Source of the DNA: Planctomycetaceae bacterium
GTDB lineage: Bacteria > Planctomycetota > Phycisphaerae > SM23-33
Assembly: GCA_039680605.1 (NCBI GenBank)
Contig: JBDKTA010000039.1
Coordinates: 112,574 to 176,573 of the forward strand
Direction: 5' to 3'
Length of the DNA: 64,000 nt
Below the pieces are notes generated by a model, which worked only from the letters and a program-made list of their open reading frames with translations, was not told the origin of the DNA and did not search any database. Position 1 is the first letter of the stretch; every line of letters starts with the position of its first letter. Shown here one piece after another: positions 1 through 7,844 of this stretch. Position numbers and translations under genes: made by a program.

Positions 1-936
1 CGGTTCTACCAGTCTCAGGACGACTCGCCGCCGGCGCCGCAGCGCCGCGTGCCGGTGATGATCGTCATCGGCGACAACGAAGGCGGACGCGGCGCCAACT
101 ATCACGGCACGACGATGTTCGGCCAGATGCTGCGCGGGATGTGGCCGGGCCTCGAGCGGCGGCTGGATCGGGCGGACGTCTGGAAGGTCGTCGCCGTGCG
201 GGCCAACAACATGGCCGAACTTGAGGCCGCCTTCGCCAGGTACGACCGCGGGCGGTACAAGATCGCCGGAATGAGCCTCGAACTGGTGCTGATGAATTAC
301 GGCGGGCTGCGGTTGACGCCGGCATTTGCCCGAGCGGCCCAGCGTCTTTGCCGCCGTCACGACGCGCCGCTGATGATCGACGAGATCCAGACCTGCCTGT
401 GGAGCCCCAGGCTGTACATGTACCGCGAGTACGGTCTCAAGCCCTCGCTGGTGGTGATCGGCAAGGGCTTTTCCGGCGGTGAATACGCCGCCTCGCGGTT
501 GCTGATCGACAGGAGCCTCGACCGCCTTCCGCAGTTCGGCGCCCTGGTGACCAACGGGCAGGAAGAGCTGGCGTCGCTGGCGTACCTGGTGACGATGCGA
601 TGGGCGGCCGCCAACGCCGAGGCGACGGCGGCTGTGGGCGATTATTATCAGTCGCGCCTGCACGAGCTGGCTGCGCGCTATCCGCGGCTGATCTCGACCG
701 TCGAGGGCAGCCGGCACCTGGCGTCGGTCTACTTCCACGATCTGGAGATCGTCAAGCGGTTCGTGGCGACGTTGGCCGGGGGCGGGCTGGATATTTCCGT
801 CCAGACCTACAAGGCCGCCTGCCCGCCCGGAGCGCTGACCAAGCTGCCGCTGATCGTCGACGCCAAGGTCGTCGACCTGGTCATCGCCCGAATGGATGCC
901 GCCCTGAGTTCAGTAGCACGGGCGTCTCGCCCTTGA
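1..936 (+). CDS. Class III (PLP-dependent) aminotransferase, 5' end outside window
   Basis: The frame is open from base 1, so the gene begins upstream and only its last 311 codons are visible. The fold-type I aminotransferase core is present: an acidic loop IDEIQT with the PLP-contacting Asp at visible codon 127, and a Lys at visible codon 155 in the IGKGFSGGE context, expected to form the Schiff base. Such enzymes move amino groups on amino acids, amines or amino sugars; the substrate cannot be told here. It leads a + strand run with a sugar kinase and isomerase, which suggests carbohydrate metabolism. The last codons (SSVARASRP) and the stop lie inside a palindromic repeat at 913-936, so the natural C-terminus was probably altered by repeat insertion. 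Confidence 0.85.
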   Translation, partial: RFYQSQDDSPPAPQRRVPVMIVIGDNEGGRGANYHGTTMFGQMLRGMWPGLERRLDRADVWKVVAVRANNMAELEAAFARYDRGRYKIAGMSLELVLMNYGGLRLTPAFARAAQRLCRRHDAPLMIDEIQTCLWSPRLYMYREYGLKPSLVVIGKGFSGGEYAASRLLIDRSLDRLPQFGALVTNGQEELASLAYLVTMRWAAANAEATAAVGDYYQSRLHELAARYPRLISTVEGSRHLASVYFHDLEIVKRFVATLAGGGLDISVQTYKAACPPGALTKLPLIVDAKVVDLVIARMDAALSSVARASRP

Positions 937-1051
937 GGAGCATGGGCGCGACGGGTGCCACACACAACTCCGTTGTGCGTGTCCCCGACCGCAAAGGCGG
1001 AGAGCATGGGCGAGACGCCCATGCTACTCACGGGCAGGATGCCCGTGCTAC
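912..1051. repeat. Cluster of REP-like palindromes between aminotransferase and kinase
   Basis: Four short hairpins follow one another. The first begins GTAGCACGGGCG at 913 and has a degraded right arm. The next contains CACACAACTCCGTTGTGCGTG at about 960-981, related to the array around the RAYT gene. The third has a 9-bp stem GCATGGGCG with loop AGA (1004-1024). The fourth has an 8-bp stem CACGGGCA with loop GGA (1029-1047). The third and fourth end in CTAC, which is a GTAG foot on the other strand. The cluster fills the whole gap between the two genes. Confidence 0.85.
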
Positions 1052-1084
1052 TCTATAACGTCCGTGCTACGCCGGAGAATCCTG

Positions 1085-2590
1085 ATGCCCCAAGACGTGC
1101 TGCTGGGAATCGACCTGGGCACCACCGCGCTGAAGGTGGCGGCCGTCGGCGCTTCCAACGGTCGTTTGCTTGGCGTGGCGTCGGCGACACTTCCCGTTGA
1201 CAGCGCCCCCGACGGTACGCGCGAGCAGCGCCTGGCGGATGTCGATGCGGCGTTGGCTCGCCTGAGCGGCGCCCTGCGGCGCAAGCTCGGCAAGGACTGG
1301 CAGCGCGTGGCGGGGGTCGGTCTGGCCGCCCAAGGCGGCAGCGCGATCATCGCCGACGCCGCTACCGGCGAGGCTTTAACGCCCATGCAGCTCTGGAACG
1401 ACTCGCGTCCGCTGGGCCTGCTGCCAGCCATCGCGGCGTTGAAGCCGGCGCCCTACTGGCGGCGGCTGTCGTATTTGTCCGATCCGGGCGCGGGGCTGGC
1501 GCGGATCGCCTGGCTGCGGCGCCGCCGCGGCGGCGAGAGGCTCTTTCGCAAGGGCAACATCTATGTCGGGGCCGGGGAGTACGTCTACTTCAAACTCACC
1601 GGTCAGTGGCGCCAGGATGCCGGCAACGCCCTGCAGATCGGCTGCTACGACGCGCGGCGGGGCGAACTGGTGGACGAGCCGCTGTCGCTGGTGGGGCTGG
1701 ACCGATCGTTCGTGGCCCCGATGCGCCAAGGGCACCAGACCCATCCTCTCGGCGCCGCCGGCGCCAGGCTGCTGCATCTGCCGCCGGGCCTGCCGGTAGC
1801 GGGGCCTTACATCGATCAAGAGGGTGGGTATCTCAGCGCAGCGGCGGCATCGTCGCGGCCGTTGCAGCTTTCGCTGGGTACGGCGTGGGTGGGCAACTTC
1901 GTCTGCCCGCACCAGGCGGTTCCCCGCGATGGGTTCAATCTCGTGCTGCCCTCGCCGGCGGGGTCCGGTGCGATGGTCATCCGCGTGATGCACGCCGGGG
2001 CTATCACCTGGGACTGGGCGGTGCGCACGTGCGTGGGCAGCGGGCGCGGGGCGATGTCGGCCGCCGAGGCGATCTTCCGCCGCCGGCTGCTGGCGCCGCC
2101 GGCTCTGACAGCCATGCCGTGGCTGACCGCGCCCAATGCGATCGACCGCGCCGCCGCCGGCAGTGGGGGGCTCGTCGGCATCTCGCCGCACACCAGTTCC
2201 GACGACATGCTGCGGGCGATGGCCGAGGGTTTATGCTATGAACTGGCGCGCGTATTTGAGAGTGTTTTGTGGCATGGGCGCAGCGCCCGTGCCGCCATTG
2301 ACGCGGTGGTGCTGACCGGCGGAGCCGCCAACGGCTGGCAGTTCCGCCAAATGCTCGCGGGCCTGCTGGCGCCGCTGCCGGTGCTGCAGGTCGGTGCTGA
2401 CGAGCCCGCTGCCGCACGCGGAGCGCTCTGGGCCTTTAGCAGAAAAGCCGCCGCCGTCGCGGTGCGCCCCTGCCCGCCGCCGCCCGTTGCCGTGCGAAGA
2501 GCCCTGGGCGAGGGACTGCACCGCTATCGCCGACTGTGTGAGGTCTTATCCAAAGGTCTGGGCCCCGCGGCCGCCGACCTGCTGACATAG
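1085..2590 (+). CDS. FGGY-family carbohydrate kinase
   Basis: This 501-residue protein should phosphorylate a sugar or polyol with ATP in the cytoplasm. The N-terminus has the actin-fold phosphate loop LLGIDLGTTALKV, and the C-terminal half has the second ATP-binding stretch VVLTGGAANGW followed by a DEPAAARGA segment, both typical of xylulokinase/fuculokinase/rhamnulokinase-type enzymes. The ATG at 1085 is preferred because GGAGAA lies six bases upstream; an earlier in-frame ATG at 1064 sits in repeat DNA. The isomerase-like gene starts 13 bases downstream, so the two form a kinase-isomerase pair. A REP-like palindrome at 2269-2293 is in frame and encodes WHGRSARAA about two thirds of the way along. 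Substrate unknown. Confidence 0.88.
   Translation: MPQDVLLGIDLGTTALKVAAVGASNGRLLGVASATLPVDSAPDGTREQRLADVDAALARLSGALRRKLGKDWQRVAGVGLAAQGGSAIIADAATGEALTPMQLWNDSRPLGLLPAIAALKPAPYWRRLSYLSDPGAGLARIAWLRRRRGGERLFRKGNIYVGAGEYVYFKLTGQWRQDAGNALQIGCYDARRGELVDEPLSLVGLDRSFVAPMRQGHQTHPLGAAGARLLHLPPGLPVAGPYIDQEGGYLSAAAASSRPLQLSLGTAWVGNFVCPHQAVPRDGFNLVLPSPAGSGAMVIRVMHAGAITWDWAVRTCVGSGRGAMSAAEAIFRRRLLAPPALTAMPWLTAPNAIDRAAAGSGGLVGISPHTSSDDMLRAMAEGLCYELARVFESVLWHGRSARAAIDAVVLTGGAANGWQFRQMLAGLLAPLPVLQVGADEPAAARGALWAFSRKAAAVAVRPCPPPPVAVRRALGEGLHRYRRLCEVLSKGLGPAAADLLT
2269..2293. repeat. REP-like palindrome inside the kinase gene
   Basis: GTGG foot, then CATGGGCG, a CAG loop and CGCCCGTG. It belongs to the same family as the palindromes at 1004-1024 and 44556-44642 but lies inside the kinase reading frame. 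Confidence 0.75.
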
Positions 2591-2603
2591 TGGAGTGCCT
2601 TCG

Positions 2604-3992
2604 ATGAAGCCCCGTGCCGGACTGCTGCCGCTGTATCTGAAACTCTACGACGACGCCCTGCCCGAGATGCGGGCGGTGCTCGAACCGCTGCTGGACAAGA
2701 TCCAGACCGGCTTGCTCAGCGCCGGACTGGACGTGACCCGCGCGCCGATCTGCCGCGTCGCCGGCGAGTTTTCGCAGGCCGTCGCCGAACTCGAAACCGC
2801 CGGCGCCGACGCGCTGGTGTGCCTGCACCTGGCGTACTCGCCTTCGTTGGAATCGGTGGACGCCCTGGCGGCTTCGCCGCTGCCGCTGATCATGCTCGAC
2901 ACGACGCTGGATGAGTCATTCGGGCAAAGCGTCGATCCGCAGCGGCTGCTCTACAATCACGGTATCCACGGCGTGCAGGACCTGGCGTGCATGCTCCGCC
3001 GCCGCGGGCGCTCGTACGAAGTTGTGGCTGGGCACTGGGAGAAGTCTGACGTGCTGGCGCGGACCGCCGAGGCCGTGCGAGCCGCCCGGGCGGCTAGGCG
3101 CCTTCGCGGCGCCCGCGTGCTGCGCATCGGGGCGGTCTTCGGCGGCATGGGCGACTTCGCCGTCGAGCCGCAGGTGCTCGCCGCGCAACTGGGCATGAGC
3201 GTCACGCAGATGCAGGCGGCGGACCTGACCGAGCCCGCCCGCGCGGTCACCGACTCCCAGATCGCCCAGGAAATGCAGCGCGACCGCGACGCGTTCATCT
3301 GCGAAGCCCCCGCCGACGTTCACGCGTATTCGACGCGCGTCGGCCTGGCGATGGCCGCAGTGCTCGATCAGGGGCGCTACGACGCTTTCAGCATGAACTT
3401 CGCCGCATTCGACTCGCCCGACGAACCCGTCTGCACCGTGCCCTTTCTGGAAATCTCCAAAGCCATGGCGCGGGGCATCGGCTATGCGGGCGAGGGCGAC
3501 GTGCTGACAGCCGCCATGGTCGGCGCACTGCTGGCCGCCTGGCCGAAAACTACCTTCACCGAAATATTCTGCCCAGACTGGCAGGGCGGGTCCATCTTTC
3601 TCTCGCACATGGGGGAGATCAATCCCGCTGTGGCCGCCGGCAAGGCGCTGCTGTGCGAGAAGGACTTCCCCTTCACCCCCGCGCGCAATCCGGCGATGCT
3701 GGCGGCCGCCCCCGCGCCGGGCCCGGCGACGTTTGTGAACCTGGCGCCTGGACCCAACGACACGTTCCGCCTGATCGTCGCGCCGGTGGAGGTGCTGGGC
3801 GGCGGTACGCACCCGGACATGCGCAAGACCGTGCGTGGATGGATCAAACCCCGCCGCCCACTGGAGCGGTTCCTCGAAGATTTCTCCCGCGCCGGCGGCA
3901 CGCACCACAGCGCCCTGATCCTGGGCGACCATACGCCGGGGATCAAGATGATGGCGAACTTCGCAAATATCGAGTGTATCGTGATCGAATAA
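2604..3992 (+). CDS. L-fucose/L-arabinose isomerase-like protein
   Basis: A 462-residue protein that resembles the fucose isomerase/AraA fold family: an N-terminal Rossmann-like domain (MKPRAGLLPLYLKLYD, then LETAGADALVCLHLAYSP), a central part with IGAVFGGMGDF, and a C-terminal domain with a late cluster of Gly, His and Asp residues (VLGGGTHPDMR, TLGGTHHS-like). Family members interconvert aldoses and ketoses using a divalent metal. The ATG at 2604 has GGAG eight bases upstream and is chosen over the GTG at 2595. Its place between the FGGY kinase and an amidohydrolase supports a role in sugar catabolism. The exact sugar and whether it is catalytic cannot be told by eye. Confidence 0.75.
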   Translation: MKPRAGLLPLYLKLYDDALPEMRAVLEPLLDKIQTGLLSAGLDVTRAPICRVAGEFSQAVAELETAGADALVCLHLAYSPSLESVDALAASPLPLIMLDTTLDESFGQSVDPQRLLYNHGIHGVQDLACMLRRRGRSYEVVAGHWEKSDVLARTAEAVRAARAARRLRGARVLRIGAVFGGMGDFAVEPQVLAAQLGMSVTQMQAADLTEPARAVTDSQIAQEMQRDRDAFICEAPADVHAYSTRVGLAMAAVLDQGRYDAFSMNFAAFDSPDEPVCTVPFLEISKAMARGIGYAGEGDVLTAAMVGALLAAWPKTTFTEIFCPDWQGGSIFLSHMGEINPAVAAGKALLCEKDFPFTPARNPAMLAAAPAPGPATFVNLAPGPNDTFRLIVAPVEVLGGGTHPDMRKTVRGWIKPRRPLERFLEDFSRAGGTHHSALILGDHTPGIKMMANFANIECIVIE

Positions 3993-3993
3993 A

Positions 3994-4189
3994 GAGGGGA
4001 CGACACAGAGAGACAGAGACGCAGAGACAGGGACCAAGAGGGGACGACACAGAGTGACCGAGACGCAGAGATTGAGCAAAGGGTTTGGCAACAATGAAAC
4101 ATCCAGACAAGACCCCTCTTAATCTTCTTTGCCACCAATGTTTTTCTCTTCTCTCTGTTCCTCTGCGTCTCTGTGTCGAATTTCCCCTC
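3994..4189. repeat. Inverted-repeat element with duplicated left arm
   Basis: A purine-rich arm starting GAGGGGACGACACAGAG occurs at 3994-4026 and again 44 bases on, at 4038-4070. The complementary pyrimidine-rich arm (CTCTGCGTCTCTGTGTCG and on) is at 4160-4189. It belongs to the CGCAGAGG type of dispersed inverted repeat seen also at 16218-16320, 36957-37041 and 39961-40056. It fills the gap between the isomerase and amidohydrolase genes and could fold into a long hairpin in the operon transcript. Confidence 0.8.
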
Positions 4190-4203
4190 CCCAGGAACCA
4201 GGA

Positions 4204-5247
4204 ATGATCGAGATCAAACCAGTTGACCGCAGTTTTTATCAAGACCGCCTGGCCGGGTTTCTCCCGCCCAAGGTGATCGACATCCACACGCACGTCTGGC
4301 CGGCGCAGCACGCTCAGGGGGACACCACCGGCCGCACGGCGTCGTGGCCGATGCGCGTCGCGGCGGTCTGCCCCGTCGAGGACCTGCTGGAGATGTACCG
4401 GCTGATGTTCCCCGACAAGCAGGTCACGCCGTTGATCTTCGGCAACCCGCTGGTGCAGGGCGCCATCGACGAGATGAATGCGTACGTCGCCGCGGCGGCG
4501 GCAGCCCATTCGCTGCCGGCGCTGCTGCTGACGAGGCCCGAGTGGACCGCCGAGGTGGTCGAAGAGAAGATCGCCTGCGGACGGTTTCTCGGGGCCAAGG
4601 TCTATCTCAGCTATGCGCCGGCGTCGATCGCGCCGGGGCAGATCCGCATTTTCGACTTCCTGCCGCATCACCAGCTCGAGCTGTTCGACCGCCACGGGTG
4701 GATCGTCATGCTGCATATCCCGCGGGTCGACCGCCTGCGCGACCCGCTGAACCTGGCCGACCTGATCGAGATCGAGCGGCGCTACCCGCGCGTGCGGTTG
4801 ATCGTCGCCCACGTCGGTCGGGCGTACTGCCCCGAAGACGTCGGCAACGCCTTTGACGTGCTCTCGGATACGCAGCACATGTGCTTCGACATCTCGGCCA
4901 ACACCAACGCCGAGGTGTTCGAGCGGCTGCTGGCGGCGGTCGGGCCGCGGCGCGTGCTGTTCGGCTCCGACATGCCCATCACGCGCATGCGCATGCGGCG
5001 CATCTGCCAGGACGGGCGATACGTCAACATCATCCCGCGCGGGCTCTACGGCGACGTGTCGGCCGACAAGCACATGCGCGAGGCCGACGGCGACGAGGCT
5101 GCCCGCCTGACGCTGTTTCTGTACGAAGAGATCAACGCCTTCCGCCGCGCCGCCGAGGCGCAGGGGCTCTCGGCTGGCGACGTGCGGGACGTGTTCTACA
5201 ACAACGCCCGGCGGATGATCGCCGCCGCCGGAGAGGACAGCCAATGA
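4204..5247 (+). CDS. Amidohydrolase family protein (metal-dependent hydrolase)
   Basis: A 347-residue TIM-barrel amidohydrolase of the amidohydrolase_2 type. The metal-binding start VIDIHTHVW gives the HxH pair near residue 28, LIVAHVGRAY supplies a later His, and the C-terminal strand RVLFGSDMPI gives the conserved Asp. These enzymes hydrolyse or decarboxylate cyclic and lactone substrates; a lactonase step in sugar oxidation would fit this operon but is inference. The ATG at 4204 is used; the 25 codons upstream are only repeat DNA. The stop overlaps the next start as ATGA, so the oxidoreductase is translationally coupled. Confidence 0.82.
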   Translation: MIEIKPVDRSFYQDRLAGFLPPKVIDIHTHVWPAQHAQGDTTGRTASWPMRVAAVCPVEDLLEMYRLMFPDKQVTPLIFGNPLVQGAIDEMNAYVAAAAAAHSLPALLLTRPEWTAEVVEEKIACGRFLGAKVYLSYAPASIAPGQIRIFDFLPHHQLELFDRHGWIVMLHIPRVDRLRDPLNLADLIEIERRYPRVRLIVAHVGRAYCPEDVGNAFDVLSDTQHMCFDISANTNAEVFERLLAAVGPRRVLFGSDMPITRMRMRRICQDGRYVNIIPRGLYGDVSADKHMREADGDEAARLTLFLYEEINAFRRAAEAQGLSAGDVRDVFYNNARRMIAAAGEDSQ

Positions 5248-6374
5248 AAACGCTTCGAGTTGGGTTCGTGGGCTTCGGGTTCATCGGCAAAGTCCACGCA
5301 TACGGGTACATCAACCTGCCGCTGTTCTACAACCTGCCCGTTAAGGCGCAGATCACGCATGTCTGCACCAGCAGCGACAAGAGCGCCCAAGCCGCCGCCG
5401 CCCAGATCGGCGCGCGCTACGGAGTGACGGACTTCCGGACCATCACGGAAAACCCCGACGTGGACGTGGTGCATATTTGCACGCCCAACCACCTCCACCG
5501 CGAGGCGCTGCTGTCGGCGATGGCCGCCGGCAAGCACATCTACTGCGACAAGCCCCTCACCGCCACGCTGGCCGAAGCGCGCCAGATCGAAGCGGCGCTG
5601 CCGGCCTACACGGGCACCGCCCAGATGACGCTGCAGAACCGGTTCTTTCCTGCGACGATGCGGGCCAAGCAGCTCATCGACGAAGGCTTTGTCGGCCGCG
5701 CGATCGAGTTCCGCGCCGCGTACCTGCACTCGGGCAGCGTGGACGAAAAAGCCCCGCTGAAGTGGAAGCTCTCCGCCGCCGCCGGCGGGGGGGTGATCGC
5801 CGACCTGGGCTCGCACGTGCTGGACCTGGTTCACTGGCTGCTGGGCGACTACGAGCGGGTGCTGGCGGCGACGACGATCGCCTACCCGACGCGGCCGTCA
5901 GCCGACGACCCTTCGCGCCAGGTGACGGTCGACGCCGAAGACAGCGTGATGCTGCTGGCGAAGATGGCCGGCGGCGCGCTGGGCACGATCGAAGCGAGCA
6001 AGATCGCCACCGGCGCCGAAGACGAAATCCGCTTCGAAATCCACGGCACCCGAGGCGCCCTGCGGTTCAACGGCATGGACCCTCACCACCTGGAAGCCTA
6101 CGACCTGGGCGCGCCTGACAAACCCACCGGAGGCCTGCGCGGCTGGACGAAGATCGACACCGGCCAACGCTACCCTGCCCCCGCCAGCGGCCTGCCCGGC
6201 GCCAAAATGGCCATCGGCTGGACGCGCGCCCACATGGCCTGCCTGGCGAATTTCGTCAGCGACATCCTCGCCGGCCGCCCCGGCGATCCGGGCCTGCGGC
6301 AGGGAGTCTACATCCAGAAGTTGATCGACACCGTTGCCCGATCCGCCACCGCGCAGCAGTGGACAAAAGTCTAG
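5244..6374 (+). CDS. Gfo/Idh/MocA family oxidoreductase
   Basis: A 376-residue NAD(P)-dependent dehydrogenase. The N-terminal Rossmann fold starts VGFVGFGFIGKVHAYGY, the family's conserved lysine-proline is in YCDKPLTATLAEA, and the C-terminal alpha/beta domain carries the GGGVIADLGSHVLDL stretch with the usual Asp and His. Members oxidise or reduce hydroxyls of sugars, inositols or sugar acids. The start overlaps the amidohydrolase stop by four bases (ATGA). It is the last gene of the run; repeats begin ten bases after its stop. A second, different member is at 37059-38075. Confidence 0.9.
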   Translation: MKTLRVGFVGFGFIGKVHAYGYINLPLFYNLPVKAQITHVCTSSDKSAQAAAAQIGARYGVTDFRTITENPDVDVVHICTPNHLHREALLSAMAAGKHIYCDKPLTATLAEARQIEAALPAYTGTAQMTLQNRFFPATMRAKQLIDEGFVGRAIEFRAAYLHSGSVDEKAPLKWKLSAAAGGGVIADLGSHVLDLVHWLLGDYERVLAATTIAYPTRPSADDPSRQVTVDAEDSVMLLAKMAGGALGTIEASKIATGAEDEIRFEIHGTRGALRFNGMDPHHLEAYDLGAPDKPTGGLRGWTKIDTGQRYPAPASGLPGAKMAIGWTRAHMACLANFVSDILAGRPGDPGLRQGVYIQKLIDTVARSATAQQWTKV

Positions 6375-6383
6375 CCCCGGTCC

Positions 6384-6531
6384 GGGTGCCACGCACAACT
6401 CCGTTGTGCGTGCCCATGTGCGCTGTACGAGAGAGAGCCGTTGAATGGGAAAGGGATGGCCCTGGCGTTTGAGGGCCTCTCTTCGAAACGTACGGTCGGG
6501 GACACGCACAGCGGAGCTGTGCGTGGCACCC
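6384..6531. repeat. 148-bp palindromic unit 1 of RAYT-associated array
   Basis: The left end is GGGTGC then a perfect hairpin, CACGCACAAC, loop TCC and GTTGTGCGTG (6390-6412). The right end is CACGCACAGC, loop GGA and GCTGTGCGTG (6503-6525) then GCACCC. The two ends are imperfect inverted copies of each other, and the roughly 90-bp core has no evident gene. A 25-bp spacer separates it from unit 2. Confidence 0.92.
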
Positions 6532-6556
6532 CTGCTGATGCGCGATACCCCCGTCC

Positions 6557-6704
6557 GGGTGCCACGCACAACTCCGTTGTGCGTGCCCATGTGCGCCATG
6601 CTGAAGTAACCGTTAAATGGGAAAGGAACAGCCCTGAGGTTTGAGGGTCTCTCTTCGAAACGTGCGGTTCAGGGACACGCACAGCGGAGCTGTGCGTGGC
6701 ACCC
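6557..6704. repeat. 148-bp palindromic unit 2 of RAYT-associated array
   Basis: Same length, ends and core as unit 1, starting 173 bp after it. Its right end lies 50 bp upstream of the RAYT start codon. Confidence 0.92.
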
Positions 6705-6754
6705 GGCGGAGGGGGAACTTGTGTGGGATGTTCTGATGTGATAAGGTGCCGGCC

Positions 6755-7333
6755 ATGCAGATACGTGGGGAAAAACATCGAAAACTGTGCCAGCGATGGG
6801 ATGTGCCGTATGGGGTGCATTATCTGACGTTCTCATGTTATCGGCGGCAGCCGTTCTTCGGCAGCGAGAGAACGTGTCGGTGGTTCTTGGAGTGTCTGGA
6901 TCAGGCGCGGGCGCGGCAGGGATTTCATCTGTGGGCGTGGGTCATCATGCCTGAGCATGTCCACGCCCTGATTTCTATCCCAAATGAGGCACAGATCAGC
7001 GCCATTCTCAGGTCGATCAAGTATCCCTTGGCGCGGCGGGCGATTTTGTGGGCCAAAGAAAACCGCCCGGACCGGATGGGTTCGATGGAAGTGATCGGAC
7101 CGGACGGGATCGTCTCGTACCGGTTCTGGCAGCGCGGCGGGGGGTACGACCGGAACATGCGATCGACTCGCGATGTGCATGAGAAGATACGGTATATCCA
7201 CAACAATCCGGTGCGGCGGGAGTTGGTCCGGCGGCCGGAGGATTGGCCCTGGTCAAGCTGGCGCGCCAATCAAACGAGAGAAGACATACCTCTGCGAATC
7301 GACCGCGAGACGATTCCAATCCTTGTTGAATAG
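6755..7333 (+). CDS. REP-associated tyrosine transposase (RAYT), Y1/HUH type
   Basis: A 192-residue single-domain transposase related to the IS200/IS605 TnpA. It has the opening YGVHYLTFSCYRRQPFF, the HUH metal site in MPEHVHALI (His68 and His70), and a candidate catalytic Tyr147 in YIHNN, the Tyr-x-x-x-Asn arrangement of RAYTs, followed by the usual PEDWPWSSW tail. RAYTs bind and nick REP palindromes and are not flanked by classical transposon ends. This gene sits between two pairs of identical-length palindromic units and abuts a half unit at 7344, the arrangement expected of a RAYT with its cognate REPs. ATG 6755 has AAGG eight bases upstream; a GTG at 6746 is possible. The reading frame looks intact. 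Confidence 0.92.
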   Translation: MQIRGEKHRKLCQRWDVPYGVHYLTFSCYRRQPFFGSERTCRWFLECLDQARARQGFHLWAWVIMPEHVHALISIPNEAQISAILRSIKYPLARRAILWAKENRPDRMGSMEVIGPDGIVSYRFWQRGGGYDRNMRSTRDVHEKIRYIHNNPVRRELVRRPEDWPWSSWRANQTREDIPLRIDRETIPILVE

Positions 7334-7343
7334 CCGAGCGTCA

Positions 7344-7376
7344 GGGACACGCACAGCGGAGCTGTGTGTGGCACCC
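7344..7376. repeat. Half unit: right-end hairpin of RAYT array
   Basis: A right-type hairpin (CACGCACAGC, GGA, GCTGTGTGTG, GCACCC) ten bases after the RAYT stop, followed by the usual 25-bp spacer and unit 3. It looks like the remaining right end of a unit whose left part is replaced by the transposase gene. Confidence 0.9.
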
Positions 7377-7401
7377 TGCTGGTGCGCGATACCCCCGATC
7401 C

Positions 7402-7549
7402 GGGTGCCACGCACAACTCCGTTGTGCGTGCCCATGTGCGCTGTGCGCGAGAAGTTGTTGAATGGAAGAGGCGCGGCCCTGATCGGTTGAGGGTCTTTCG
7501 TCGAAACGTGCGGTCGGAGACACGCACAGCGGAGCTGTGCGTGGCACCC
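7402..7549. repeat. 148-bp palindromic unit 3 of RAYT-associated array
   Basis: Same structure as units 1 and 2, in the same orientation, downstream of the transposase gene. Confidence 0.92.
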
Positions 7550-7574
7550 CTGCGGTGCGTGATGCCCCCGGTCC

Positions 7575-7722
7575 GGGTGCCACGCACAACTCCGTTGTGC
7601 GTGCCCATGTGCGCTGTGCGCGAGAAGTTGTTGAATGGAAAAGACGCGGCCCTGATCGGTCGAGGGTCTTTCGTCGAAACATACGGTCGGGGACACGCAC
7701 AGCGGAGCTGTGCGTGGCACCC
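7575..7722. repeat. 148-bp palindromic unit 4 of RAYT-associated array
   Basis: Same structure, 173 bp after unit 3. Units 3 and 4 resemble each other in their core more than they resemble units 1 and 2, which suggests local duplication. Confidence 0.92.
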
Positions 7723-7751
7723 CGGTTGGGCGGAGTGCGATGTGGCGTCAG

Positions 7752-7832
7752 TTACTTCTTAGCGCCCTTGGCGGCTTTGCTCTTTTTGGGCTTCTTGACG
7801 TTCTTGCGCGGGGCGTTGCTGCCTTTTGCCAT
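7752..7832 (-). CDS. Small basic protein, 26 residues
   Basis: A very short reading frame starting MAKGSNAPRK and ending in lysine-rich sequence (KKPKKSKAAKGAKK). About 40% of residues are Lys or Arg, as in histone-like tails or small nucleic-acid-binding peptides. The ATG has AAGGAAA seven bases upstream, one of the better ribosome sites in this region, which is the main reason to believe it. It lies between the RAYT array and the amidase-like gene on the same strand. Function unknown. Confidence 0.6.
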   Translation of the reverse strand: MAKGSNAPRKNVKKPKKSKAAKGAKK

Positions 7833-7844
7833 GGTCGGGTTTCC

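Noticed and set aside
7253..7720. 155-residue minus-strand frame and similar long frames over repeats (5898-6599, 6371-6820, 16156-16722)
   Set aside because: They encode only translated palindromes (for example LCVAPG and SAVRVPD repeats) and have no ribosome sites or family features.
6384..7722. CRISPR array
   Set aside because: The repeats are 148 bp with 25-bp spacers that are nearly identical, and each unit has internal hairpins; no cas genes are present. The RAYT gene explains it better.
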